Shown here in pieces: positions 19,550 to 27,987 of a stretch of DNA of 64,000 nucleotides (its first letter is position 1; each line of letters opens with the position of its first letter). The position numbers were made by a program, and so were the translations under genes. The notes under the pieces are model-generated. The model ran no database searches. It was given only the letters and a program-made list of their open reading frames with translations, and was not told the origin of the DNA. The DNA comes from a bacterium. GTDB taxonomy: Bacteria > Lernaellota > Lernaellaia > JACKCT01. The DNA lies in contig JAIOHV010000090.1 of assembly GCA_019912885.1 (NCBI GenBank), forward strand, positions 33,084 to 97,083, read 5' to 3'.

Positions 19550-21457
19550 CTAACGAATGCGGCCGTTGACGAGTGCGAGTATTTGACGCGGGTCGAAGGG
19601 TTTTTCGATATGCGGATGCGGCATGGCCTCGAGAAACGAGCGTGCCGCCGGTGTGAACGCGCCGCCGGTGAGAAAGACGATGCGCGCGGCCTGGAGCGGG
19701 TCCAGGCGGCGCAGCTCGTCGTGGAATTCCATGCCTGTCATCTGCGGCATCAATAAGTCGCAGAGGATGACGTCGAAAACCTCGCCGCCGCGTATGCGTG
19801 CGAGAGCCTCGCCGGCTTCGTTCGCCGTGACGACCTCGTGCTCCTCGGCCAGGGCGCGGCGAAGCAATACGCAAATCGACGGCTCGTCATCGATGACGCA
19901 AACGCGCGCGCGCCGACAGCACCGCGCGACCGGCGCCGGCGCGTTCGGTTCGACGACTTGGGAAAGGTCCGCCGGCGGCAGCAACACGCGGAAGGTGCTC
20001 CCGGCGCCCACCACGCTTTCGACCTGAATCTCGCCGCCGAGCCCGGCGACGATGCCGTGACAGATGGCAAGACCAAGGCCCATTCCGACGCCGACGGGCT
20101 TGGTGGTGTAAAACGGCTCGAAGATGCGCGCGAGGGCGCGAGCGGGAATTCCGGCGCCGGTGTCGGAGACCTCGATGGCCACGCGGCCGTCGCCGTCGAC
20201 GCGCGTCGCGACGCGGATCGTGTTGTGGGCGGCGTCGCCTTCGCGGATCGCCTGCGCGGCATTGACGATCAGGTTCAGGCACACCTGCCCGAACTTTGAT
20301 TCGCTGCCGTCAACCGGCGGGACGTCGCCGTATTCCTTCACAAGCCGCGCGCGATGCCGGATTTCGTTGGCGGCCATGCGCAAGGTGGATTCCATGACGC
20401 GATTGATATCGACCGGCCCGCGCCGCCTCTCGTCGGGCCGCGAAAACACCTTCAGATCCCTAACGATATGGCATATGCGCCAAGCCGCCGCACGGGTGTC
20501 GTCCAGGGATTCGCGAAATTCGGCGATCAGCGAATCGGCGGCGCCGCGAGTGCGTTTTTTATAAGCCGGGAGCGCAAGCCGCGCGAGGTCCTGCGCCATC
20601 AAATCGAGATTCGCGATGACGGTCGTGAGCGGATTGTTGATTTCGTGCGCGACACCCGCGGCAAGCGTGCCCACGGAGACCAGGCGGTCGGTCATGGCAA
20701 GGCGCGTTTCGGTTCGTTTTTTTTCGGCGACGTCACGCGCGATGATCACCGCGCCGACGATCTCGTCGCCCCGCCGTTCCGCGCCGATGCCGCATTCAAA
20801 CCAGATCGACGATCCATCGGGGGCGGTCAGGCACGTTTCGAATTTCGTCGGGCTTCCGCCGGCCAGCACGGCTTCGAGCGCGGCCGTCATCACCGGGTGC
20901 TGTTCCGTGGGGAACAAATCGAGCCAGTTCGATCCGATCGCCTGCTTTCCGGCGTTAAACGGCACGGCGCGATTGACGAACTGGATCGTTCCGCTCGCAT
21001 CGACGGCGACGACGTAATCGGGGATGTTCTCAAGCACGGCGGCCAGTTGCGAACGGGCTTTTTCGGCGTCGCGCTGCGCCGCCTGATGCGCCTTTTCCGC
21101 CCGCACGCGCTTGGTGATGTCCCGCAGGACCGAAAGGTGGCGGCCGGGCATGATGCGCGCGGTCGCGCGAAAATCGATCGCGCGCGTTTCGCCGCCGGCG
21201 CGCTGTAGCGCGAACTGCCCCTCCATGCGCCCGTCAAGCAGGAATTTGTTCCACCATGCGTCCAGGTCGGACTGAAATTCCGGCGGCGCCAGATCGCCGA
21301 CCGTCATCGACAACAGGCCCTCGCGCCCGACGTCGAGAAGCGACAGGGCCGATGCGTTTCCGTCCACGATGCGGGCGTCGTCGTCGACGATGAGCATCGC
21401 GTCAAGCGCACCCTCGAATACCGAGCGGAACCTGGCCTCGGCGTCGCCCGAAGTCAT
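19550..21457 (-). CDS. Hybrid histidine kinase PAS-PAS-HisKA-HATPase-REC
   Basis: 635 residues, soluble. Two PAS domains (about 1-125 and 145-265) lead to HisKA with LVSVGTLAAGVAHEINNP, HATPase with DTGAGIPA and GMGLGLAI, and a receiver with CVIDDEP and VILCDLLMPQMTG. The kinase core is very like the hybrid kinase at 1748-4630, down to GTLAAGVAHEINNPL and the last receiver's FLTGGAF loop, so they are paralogues with different input domains. The start overlaps the stop of the HTH-receiver gene upstream (ATGA), and the two form one operon. It probably phosphorylates that regulator or relays through its own receiver. Confidence 0.92.
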   Translation of the reverse strand: MTSGDAEARFRSVFEGALDAMLIVDDDARIVDGNASALSLLDVGREGLLSMTVGDLAPPEFQSDLDAWWNKFLLDGRMEGQFALQRAGGETRAIDFRATARIMPGRHLSVLRDITKRVRAEKAHQAAQRDAEKARSQLAAVLENIPDYVVAVDASGTIQFVNRAVPFNAGKQAIGSNWLDLFPTEQHPVMTAALEAVLAGGSPTKFETCLTAPDGSSIWFECGIGAERRGDEIVGAVIIARDVAEKKRTETRLAMTDRLVSVGTLAAGVAHEINNPLTTVIANLDLMAQDLARLALPAYKKRTRGAADSLIAEFRESLDDTRAAAWRICHIVRDLKVFSRPDERRRGPVDINRVMESTLRMAANEIRHRARLVKEYGDVPPVDGSESKFGQVCLNLIVNAAQAIREGDAAHNTIRVATRVDGDGRVAIEVSDTGAGIPARALARIFEPFYTTKPVGVGMGLGLAICHGIVAGLGGEIQVESVVGAGSTFRVLLPPADLSQVVEPNAPAPVARCCRRARVCVIDDEPSICVLLRRALAEEHEVVTANEAGEALARIRGGEVFDVILCDLLMPQMTGMEFHDELRRLDPLQAARIVFLTGGAFTPAARSFLEAMPHPHIEKPFDPRQILALVNGRIR

Positions 21458-22125
21458 GAACGCCGCCCAGTGAAGGGGGGCGCTGCCGCTTCGGACACGG
21501 GGGCCGGTCCCGCGCGGGCGACGGCGAGCGTGGCGACGGCCTCGTAGAGAACCGCCGACTCGACCGGCTTTTCGACGACACGATCGACACCGGCGCGGAT
21601 CAGCCGCTCGCGGCGATCTTCGTCGAGGTGTCCGGACAAGACGAAGATCGCGATGTCACGCATGGCTTCGTTGGAGCGAATCAGCCGGCAGGCATCTTCG
21701 CCGTCGAGGCCGGGCATGACGATATCGAGAATCAGCAGGTGCGGCTGAAAGGTGGTGGCCATGATCCCGGCGCCAAAGCCGTCACCGGCGGTGCGGATTT
21801 CGACGCCGGGAAACCGGCGTGCGATGAGTTTCGCCAGCGCCCGAACGACACGCGGATCGTCATCGACGATGCCGACGCGCGGGGTGTTTCGCGCGAGAAG
21901 CGCCGTGACGCGCGGCATTGGAATGCCGCACTCGCTCATGAAGTCGATCAGGTCCTGCTCGCGGATGCGCGTGCGTCCCCCGCCGGTCTTGTGGCCCGGC
22001 AGGCGCCCGGCGGTGACCCAGCGAAGTATCGTCCGGCGATCGACGCGGCAGTATTTCGCCGCGTCACCGGTCGTAAGCAGGCGCTCGCCAGGCATTTTTC
22101 GCGGGCTGGATAAGGACGAAACCAT
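21454..22125 (-). CDS. Excisionase/MerR-type HTH fused to a receiver domain
   Basis: From the ATG at 22125 (GGTGGTGG upstream) the protein has 223 residues; GTG at 22134 and ATG at 22095 are alternatives. The N-terminal 60 residues form an HTH_17 (excisionase/BldC-like) domain: LLTTGDAAKYCRVDRRTILRW, then TAGRLPGHKTGGGRTRI. A receiver follows from about residue 85 (VGIVDDDPRV, LLILDIVMPGLDG, FVLSGH, VVEKPVE). DNA binding at the N-terminus and receiver at the C-terminus is the reverse of the usual response-regulator order. It shares an operon with the hybrid kinase that follows. Three direct repeats lie about 30-55 bases upstream of the start. Confidence 0.85.
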   Translation of the reverse strand: MVSSLSSPRKMPGERLLTTGDAAKYCRVDRRTILRWVTAGRLPGHKTGGGRTRIREQDLIDFMSECGIPMPRVTALLARNTPRVGIVDDDPRVVRALAKLIARRFPGVEIRTAGDGFGAGIMATTFQPHLLILDIVMPGLDGEDACRLIRSNEAMRDIAIFVLSGHLDEDRRERLIRAGVDRVVEKPVESAVLYEAVATLAVARAGPAPVSEAAAPPFTGRRS

Positions 22126-22153
22126 CGCCACCACCGGTCAAAGAGGTCGTAAG

Positions 22154-22179
22154 GGACATTACGGACACTATTGGATATT
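22154..22179 (-). promoter_or_regulatory. Three direct repeats upstream of the HTH-receiver gene
   Basis: GGACATT, GGACACT and GGATATT occur at 22154, 22163 and 22173, that is 9 and 10 bases apart and all in the same direction. Excisionase/BldC-type proteins bind head-to-tail direct repeats of about this period, so this may be an autoregulatory site. A weak TTGACG -35 element lies just beyond on the minus strand. The assignment is inference. Confidence 0.45.
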
Positions 22180-22257
22180 GCCGGCGTGCGTCAAGTTAAC
22201 CTTATGAAATCGTGGAATAAACGGATTGCCGAGGTTGGCGCCACGAAGCCGCCGGTG

Positions 22258-23262
22258 CTACCGGTGATCGCTGTCGAGCGGCGGACAGCCGAGAATCCAG
22301 CCCTCTTCGGAGCGGATGGCTTCGTCCTCACGCGAGCCGGGTGCGATGCCGTGCGGAATCGCGAACTCGCGCCAGAGCTTGTTGTCGCTATCGAGTCTCT
22401 TCGCCCAGTGCCACATCGTTCGAACCTGCCGGCGGTCCTTGATCGGTTTCTCACCGGGTTCGCCGCATGACAGCTTGTTCAGATCGTCGTCTTGCTCCCG
22501 GATCGTCGGATAGATCTCCGCGTGCACGATACGGATATCCCGGCCGGGCCAATCTTCTCCAGCCGCCCAACCGGTTTCGAACGGCCAGACGGACGAGCAT
22601 TTGGCAAGTCCCTCGTCAAATCGAAGCGCCGCGAGGCGCGGGATGCCGGTGAGAATCTGACTTCCCACGCTACCCGTGCCGAACAGTCGAAATGGCGAGG
22701 TGCTCTCGGCGCGCCGGTCCGTCAACCGCAGGCCGTCCTTCGTTTCGCGGCTTTGCGCCGCGAACGGCGGATCGGGACGGCACTGGGGAATGTTCGTGAA
22801 TTCGCCCTTGTTGGCCTGACACCAGAACGGCCCCGTCGAATTTCCTCGCGCGACGCGCGCATTGAAGTTCGATGCGACCGCAAATCGATTGCTTCGATTC
22901 GTCGCAATACGGCCCGGAAGCGTGCCAATGTCGTCGTCCAGCTCGTCTTCAATTGCATCCCAGACGATGCGCCACGCGGGTTTGCCGGCGTCCACGTCCG
23001 TGCGCAAGAAGGACGCGAATCCCGCCGGATATCCGTACGGAAAATCAAAGCAGAGAAGAATTCGGCCAATGCATGACGCTAGGTATTTCTCCAACTCTTC
23101 GCCGATTTTCGTCGTCGCCAAGTCTCTCGTGTTCGGACTGTAGCAGGCCGGCGATTCATCTCCGCTTTTCCCATGCGCGATCCATATGCAATCCGCCTTG
23201 CCCCCACGCGGTTTATTCGTGGCGGACCAGTCGACCATGATGTACGCATCGAATAAAGACAT
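22258..23262 (-). CDS. Predicted RNase H-fold protein, DUF429-like
   Basis: 334 residues with GAGGGG upstream of the ATG. The N-terminus MVDWSATNKPRGG with DCIWIA, then CFDFPYGYPAG (residues about 70-80), resembles the first strands and acidic residues of RNase H-like DUF429 proteins. A late HAEIYPTIRE segment would supply further acidic residues. There is no signal peptide. Its G+C content is visibly lower than that of flanking genes, suggesting recent acquisition. It stands alone and converges on nothing functional. The family call is moderate: I rely on the spaced Asp and aromatic motifs, not on a full-length match, and the substrate is unknown. Confidence 0.5.
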   Translation of the reverse strand: MSLFDAYIMVDWSATNKPRGGKADCIWIAHGKSGDESPACYSPNTRDLATTKIGEELEKYLASCIGRILLCFDFPYGYPAGFASFLRTDVDAGKPAWRIVWDAIEDELDDDIGTLPGRIATNRSNRFAVASNFNARVARGNSTGPFWCQANKGEFTNIPQCRPDPPFAAQSRETKDGLRLTDRRAESTSPFRLFGTGSVGSQILTGIPRLAALRFDEGLAKCSSVWPFETGWAAGEDWPGRDIRIVHAEIYPTIREQDDDLNKLSCGEPGEKPIKDRRQVRTMWHWAKRLDSDNKLWREFAIPHGIAPGSREDEAIRSEEGWILGCPPLDSDHR

Positions 23263-23342
23263 GGGTGCCCCTCACAGATCGTGTTGCGCGGATCTCGCTA
23301 TAAAATGCATGGAGCCGCAACCGTTTGTCTACGGAGCGTGTC

Positions 23343-23825
23343 ATGCCCACGCCCGAACAGGTCCGGAATCGTCTGGAAATCCAAGGGTACGGCGATCTGG
23401 ACGACTCCACGCTTGCCGAACTCGGCCCGTGGATCCGCTGGTCGCCCGCGTTCTGCACGGTGTTCATGATCGCCGGTACCGCCCTGGCGTCGCCCGCGAT
23501 TCTCTGGACCCTGGCGGCGACCGCGTTCGTGGGCGCGATCTTGCCAAGCCACCCTTTCGACTGGCTGTACAACTTCGGTTTCCGGCATTTGACCGGTACG
23601 CGCCCGCTTCCGCCGCACGGCGCGCCGCGACGGTTCGCCTGCGCGATCGCGACGGTCTGGCTGATCGCGACCGGCGCCGCGTTTTCGGCCGGCGCGATGA
23701 CGGCTGGATACGCGCTCGGCACCGTACTCGCCTCGGTCGCGGCTCTCGTCAGCGTGACGCACATCTGCATCCCGTCGCACGTTTACCGGGCGCTTTTCAC
23801 GCCAAGGCTGAAGGCCGCGGACTGA
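23343..23825 (+). CDS. DUF4395-type membrane protein
   Basis: 160 residues from the ATG at 23343 with an ACGGAG ribosome site. It has about four hydrophobic segments, a central SHPFDWLYNFGFRHLTG motif and a conserved end CIPSHVYRALF. These place it in the DUF4395 family, inner-membrane proteins of unknown role, often linked to thioredoxin-like or thiosulfate proteins. Only one Cys remains in the usual C-terminal motif, unlike the second member of this family in the window (43636-44103). It is divergent from the RNase H-fold gene and convergent with a DUF2231-type gene. Confidence 0.7.
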   Translation: MPTPEQVRNRLEIQGYGDLDDSTLAELGPWIRWSPAFCTVFMIAGTALASPAILWTLAATAFVGAILPSHPFDWLYNFGFRHLTGTRPLPPHGAPRRFACAIATVWLIATGAAFSAGAMTAGYALGTVLASVAALVSVTHICIPSHVYRALFTPRLKAAD

Positions 23826-23867
23826 TCGGCGAGGCGTTTTCCCCGCGCGACCGCCGCGGCCCGCCGT

Positions 23868-24365
23868 TTAATCATCTTCGTCGTGGTAACCGCCGCCGGG
23901 CGCGATCGCGCCGGCATAGGCGCTCGCCGCGCCGTGTTTGTAGACGAGTTCGCCGCCCGCCTGACCGACGCGGTAACCGAGCCCGAGAACCACGATTGTT
24001 CCCGCAAGCGCCAAAGCCGCAACCGGAAGCCCGCCGCGCGTCGCCGACAATGCAAAGCCTAGCAGCATCACGCCAAACACCGCCGCGCCGCTCCAGACGA
24101 ATATCTCCGCCGCCTCTTCGTGCGCCTCGATCACGCGCTCGGCGACCACGCGCTCGACGCGGTCCTCCTCGCGCTCGCCGGTTTTCATCGCCGCGACGCT
24201 GGACGCCACAAGCGTGGCCTGCAACGCGACCGCCACGATCCAGGCGCGCGCGGGGAGAAATCCGCGCCACCAGGCGACAAGCAGACCCCCGGCCACAAGG
24301 GGCATCAGAACCCCGAGCGCCATCGGAACGTGAACGAATTTGGGATGGAATAGCCATGCGTCCAT
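23868..24365 (-). CDS. DUF2231-type four-helix membrane protein
   Basis: The start at 24365 follows GGAGG by eight bases; 165 residues. The N-terminus WLFHPKFVHVPMALGVLMPL contains the conserved His and the first membrane segment of the DUF2231 family. Three further membrane segments follow, with a charged loop of Glu and Arg (GEREEDRVERVVAERVIEAHEEAAEI) between the second and third. The C-terminus is Gly-rich with an HDEDD tail. DUF2231 proteins are probably haem- or quinone-related membrane proteins, but their role is unsettled. It is divergent from a membrane-anchored LuxR-type regulator gene, with 93 bases between, which suggests regulation by it. Confidence 0.75.
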   Translation of the reverse strand: MDAWLFHPKFVHVPMALGVLMPLVAGGLLVAWWRGFLPARAWIVAVALQATLVASSVAAMKTGEREEDRVERVVAERVIEAHEEAAEIFVWSGAAVFGVMLLGFALSATRGGLPVAALALAGTIVVLGLGYRVGQAGGELVYKHGAASAYAGAIAPGGGYHDEDD

Positions 24366-24458
24366 GATAGAAACCTCCATAGTTAACGCGGGGACCACCA
24401 TGGCGCGTGGCGGAGGAATCGACCATCCGCCAAACGTGATATCGGGAGACTTCGGCCG

Positions 24459-25019
24459 ATGAATCGGGGCGGATTCACATCCGAGGGACGCCTTCTGGCC
24501 GGCGCTCTCACGGCGTTTGTCGCGGTCGTGCTGCTGGCCTCGATCGACCTCGCCACCGACGCTCGCGAGGGCACGACGCTCGGTCACGTCATGGTCGAGG
24601 GATGCGTCGTGCTCGTGGGACTTGCCGGCGCGGGAGCCATTACGCGGCGCCTCGCGCGGACGATCCGGCGAACGCGCGAGGCCGAGGCCGAGGCGCAATC
24701 GCTTGCCAAACGGCTCGCGCAAACCGCCGAAGCCGCGGAACGCTGGCGCACCGAGGCGCGGGATCTCGTCGCGGGGCTCGGCGCGGCGATTGACCGCCAA
24801 TTCGACCGATGGGAGCTCTCGCCCGCGGAAAAAGAGGTCGGTCTTCTGCTGCTCAAGGGATTGAGCCACCGGGAAATCGCCGGAGCGCGATCGATCACCG
24901 AGGCGACCGCGCGCCAGCAGTCGCGCGCGGTTTATCGAAAGGCGGGGCTTTCCGGACGGGCCGATCTGGCCGCGTTCTTCCTCGAAGACCTCATGCTGCC
25001 GAGCGACCAGCGGGGCTGA
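24459..25019 (+). CDS. Membrane-anchored LuxR-type transcriptional regulator
   Basis: 186 residues. Two hydrophobic segments (about 12-28 and 45-62) are followed by a coiled coil rich in Arg, Glu and Ala (65-110) and a C-terminal LuxR helix-turn-helix (LSPAEKEVGLLLLKGLSHREIAGARSI, then TARQQSRAVYRKAGLSGRADLAAFFLEDL). No receiver domain is present, so the input is likely a membrane or periplasmic signal acting through the coiled coil. It is divergent from the DUF2231-type gene and its ribosome site is GGGAGA. Regulation of that neighbour, or autoregulation, is the natural guess. Confidence 0.85.
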   Translation: MNRGGFTSEGRLLAGALTAFVAVVLLASIDLATDAREGTTLGHVMVEGCVVLVGLAGAGAITRRLARTIRRTREAEAEAQSLAKRLAQTAEAAERWRTEARDLVAGLGAAIDRQFDRWELSPAEKEVGLLLLKGLSHREIAGARSITEATARQQSRAVYRKAGLSGRADLAAFFLEDLMLPSDQRG

Positions 25020-25021
25020 GC

Positions 25022-25930
25022 CTACAATTCCGCGAGCAGCTTCTTGCAGCCGGCCGCGTCGAGCTCGGGTCCGATGCCCGCCTTCACGTTTTCCGACAGA
25101 TGATGCGGCTTGGACGTCGCGGGGATCGCGCACGTCACGTGTGGATTCGCGAGGATGAACGCGAGGAAAAGCTGCGACCAGTGCTCGAACCCCTGCTCCG
25201 CGGCCCACGCCGGAATCGGCTTGCCCTTCACTTTCCTGAACATCCCCCCCTTTTCGAACGGGCGCATGATGAGCACCGCCGTGTTCGTATCCGCGGCGGC
25301 GGGCAATAGGCGCTCCTCGGCCTTTCGCACCTCGACCGAATACGGCAGCTGCACGAAATCGAGCTTTTCCGCGCGCAGGATCTTTTCCATCTCGTCGAAC
25401 TCGCCGAGGGCGTGGTGCGTGATGCCGAGATAGCGGATTTTCCCCTCGTCGCGCCACGCGCGCATGGTCGCGAGCTGCGTTTTCCAGTCGACCAGGTTGT
25501 GCACCTGCATGAGATCGAGCTTTTCCGTGTGCAGGCGGCGCATCGACTGGGCCATCTGCTCCTCGCCGTCTTTCTTGCCGCGCGTCCAGACCTTGGTCGC
25601 CAGAAAGGCATCCACGCCCATCGGCGCGACGAGATCGCCGATGACCTCTTCCGAGCGGCCATACATCGGGGACGAATCGATGACGCGTCCGCCCGCCGCG
25701 AAAAAGCGCCGCAGCACTTCCCGGATCGGCTCGCGCTCGCCGGCGCCGCCGCCGACATCGAACGTGATCGATGAGCCAAGCCCGATGACGGGGATCTCCT
25801 CGCCGCTTGCCGGAATCTTTCGCTTGCGCATCGTGCCCCCTTCCGCCGCGAAGAGCGGCATCGGAAGCGCGCCGCCCGCGAATCCCGCCGCGATGCCGGC
25901 CGCGCCGATCATGAAGATGCGTCGATTCAT
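25022..25930 (-). CDS. Tat-type exported aldo/keto reductase
   Basis: 302 residues from the ATG at 25930 (GGAGGAAT upstream). The N-terminus MNRRIFMIGAAGIAAGF has the RR-x-F-M pattern of a twin-arginine signal, followed by a hydrophobic stretch to about residue 28. The (beta/alpha)8 aldo/keto reductase body keeps the catalytic tetrad D85, Y90, K113 and H144 (VIDSSPMYG, TKVW, MQVHNL). It would reduce carbonyl compounds with NADPH. A Tat signal fits export as a folded, cofactor-loaded protein. The start overlaps the stop of the carrier gene upstream as ATGA, an uncommon pairing. Confidence 0.85.
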   Translation of the reverse strand: MNRRIFMIGAAGIAAGFAGGALPMPLFAAEGGTMRKRKIPASGEEIPVIGLGSSITFDVGGGAGEREPIREVLRRFFAAGGRVIDSSPMYGRSEEVIGDLVAPMGVDAFLATKVWTRGKKDGEEQMAQSMRRLHTEKLDLMQVHNLVDWKTQLATMRAWRDEGKIRYLGITHHALGEFDEMEKILRAEKLDFVQLPYSVEVRKAEERLLPAAADTNTAVLIMRPFEKGGMFRKVKGKPIPAWAAEQGFEHWSQLFLAFILANPHVTCAIPATSKPHHLSENVKAGIGPELDAAGCKKLLAEL

Positions 25931-27234
25931 GATGATTCCTCCGTTGTCGTTCGTTGGTCTGCAAGTCGCTCGTGCCGCTTCGCCAGCCAACGCGCAAGCG
26001 CGAGGCCGGCGAGCGCCAGCGGCACGGCCGCCAGAAAGATCGGCCGAAGCGCGAGGCCGATCGCCTGCAACCCCGCGTAAGCCATGCCGCTTGCCGCATC
26101 CGCGCCGCGATAAACAACCGTATCAATGAGGCTTTTTGCCTTGTATTTTTCGGCGTCCGCGACAGCGGTGAAGAGCGTCTCACGCGCAGGTTTTTCGATT
26201 CCGTAATGCACCCCGCGGCGCAGCGCGTTCACGACGACGACGGCGATCATCGCCGGCACGGCGGCGAGGGCCGACGCGCCGATGGCGCCGGCGATCGGCA
26301 CGGCGGCCAGCCCGGCGAAGAGCCCAAGGCGCGAGAGCACCGCGCCCGTCACGAACGTTTGCAGTGCAAGCGCGACGGCGTTGACGAGAAGATCGGCCAT
26401 CGCGAAAAGCCGCGTGCGTTCCGCGGAATCGGAAAGCGCGTCGGCGACGATCGTCTGCTGTTGCAGATACAGGAACGTGGAGACGCACGCGTAGAACAGC
26501 GTCTGCGCCGCGATACCGAGCAGGTACGGCGAGCGGATCACGTCGGTCAGCCCGTCGAAAACGCCTCCGCCGATCGGCGATTCGCGGCTTGCGCGCGCGT
26601 CCTCGGGCACGGCGTGAAACAGGCCGCGCATGCACCGCACGGACGCCTCGAGCAACAGCGCGGACACGAGAAGCAAGTGCAGCGGCCCGACAACGGTGAC
26701 GAGCGACCCGGCGATGATCGGTCCGCAGATCGCGCCCGCCGTGCCGCCCGCGGCGACGAATCCGAAAAGCCGGCGCGCCTGCTCGCTTTTGAACAGGTCG
26801 GCGAGCACGCTCCAGAAAATCGACACGACAAAAAGATTGTAAACGGCGGTCCACACGTAAAACGCTCGTGGAAGCGCTTCGCCACCGACGCCCGCGGCGA
26901 AAAGCGCCCAGAAGGCGACGAGATTCAGCAGAAAGAAGCGATAGACGATCGGCACGATGCGGCGGCGCTCGAAGCGGCCGACTACCCAGCCGTAAATCGG
27001 CAGCGCGACGCACATCGCCGTGAACGTCGCGGAGAACAGCCACGGCAGCGCCTTCACGCCGCCGCGAATCCCCATCTCCTCGCGCACGGGGCGAAGCACG
27101 TAGTAGCCCGTGAGAAGCGTGAAGAAATAGAGAAACGCCCAGGCCAGTGCGCGGCCCTCGCCCGGACGCACCTCGACAAAGCGCGAGACGATCCGCCGGA
27201 TCGCGTCCATTCCGTTGTCGATACGCCCTGCCAT
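25927..27234 (-). CDS. MFS carrier resembling nucleotide (ATP/ADP) translocases
   Basis: 435 residues with about twelve membrane segments. The N-terminus has FLYFFTLLTGYYVLRPVREE and a long first loop leading to LPWLFSATF, features shared with the Npt1/Tlc-type nucleotide translocase group of the major facilitator superfamily. Later motifs include FWSVLADLFKSEQARRLFGF, AAGGTAGAICGP and KPARETLFTAV, as in transporter proteins annotated MFS or NTP/NDP exchange in free-living bacteria. The substrate here is uncertain. The stop overlaps the start of the aldo/keto reductase gene. The gene is divergent from the TMEM175 gene with 163 bases between. Confidence 0.75.
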   Translation of the reverse strand: MAGRIDNGMDAIRRIVSRFVEVRPGEGRALAWAFLYFFTLLTGYYVLRPVREEMGIRGGVKALPWLFSATFTAMCVALPIYGWVVGRFERRRIVPIVYRFFLLNLVAFWALFAAGVGGEALPRAFYVWTAVYNLFVVSIFWSVLADLFKSEQARRLFGFVAAGGTAGAICGPIIAGSLVTVVGPLHLLLVSALLLEASVRCMRGLFHAVPEDARASRESPIGGGVFDGLTDVIRSPYLLGIAAQTLFYACVSTFLYLQQQTIVADALSDSAERTRLFAMADLLVNAVALALQTFVTGAVLSRLGLFAGLAAVPIAGAIGASALAAVPAMIAVVVVNALRRGVHYGIEKPARETLFTAVADAEKYKAKSLIDTVVYRGADAASGMAYAGLQAIGLALRPIFLAAVPLALAGLALARWLAKRHERLADQRTTTEESS

Positions 27235-27397
27235 CGCCGCCCCGCGTTGCGCTCAATTCCGCGTTTGTCCGCCAGCCGGCGCGAAAAGAATAGGACGCGC
27301 CAAACAAGTTGCGTCGAATCGCGCCCCACGCGCATCCGCGGAGGTGTAAGCATCGCGGCCTTTTCAAGCGCGCGTCCGTCGACAAGAATCGATCGCG

Positions 27398-27982
27398 ATG
27401 ACGAGAAACCGGATGGAAGCGTTCAGCGATGGTGTGATCGCGATCATCATCACGATCATGGTGATCGAACTGCATCCGCCGCACGGGCACACGCTCGCGG
27501 ATCTCGGACCGATCGTGCCGAAGCTTCTTTATTACGTGCTGAGCTTCGGGTTCCTCGCGATCTACTGGAACAATCACCACCACCTGCTGCACGCGGTGGA
27601 GCGCGTGAACGGCGCGGTGCTGTGGGCGAACGTGCACCTGCTGTTCTGGCTGTCGCTCGTGCCGTTCGTGACCGCATGGATCGGCGAGAACTCGAGAGCG
27701 GCGACGCCCGTCGCGGCCTACGGCGCGGTGCTGCTCGCCTCCGCGATCGCGTATTTCATCCTGACGCGCGCGCTTTTGGCCGTGCACGAGAAGGACTCGC
27801 GACTTTCCGTCGCACTCGGCAGGGACTGGAAGGGGAAACTCTCGGTCGTCGCGTACATCGCCGGGATGACGCTGGCGTTCGTGTGGTCGCCGCTTGCGAT
27901 CGCGCTCTATATCGGCGTCGCGATCGTGTGGCTGATCCCCGACAAACGCATCGAGCGCGCACTGGGCGCGGACGATCGCTGA
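27398..27982 (+). CDS. TMEM175-family potassium channel protein
   Basis: 194 residues with six hydrophobic segments. The first helix carries the family signature, NRMEAFSDGVIAIIIT, where the FSD motif and Arg are conserved and the isoleucines form the selectivity filter of TMEM175 channels. Further conserved features are the loop with WNNHHHLL and the charged stretch before the last helices. Bacterial members conduct K+ as tetramers. No operon partner: the downstream soxR gene is convergent, six bases away. Family assignment is firm; conductance is inferred. Confidence 0.9.
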   Translation: MTRNRMEAFSDGVIAIIITIMVIELHPPHGHTLADLGPIVPKLLYYVLSFGFLAIYWNNHHHLLHAVERVNGAVLWANVHLLFWLSLVPFVTAWIGENSRAATPVAAYGAVLLASAIAYFILTRALLAVHEKDSRLSVALGRDWKGKLSVVAYIAGMTLAFVWSPLAIALYIGVAIVWLIPDKRIERALGADDR

Positions 27983-27987
27983 CGCGC

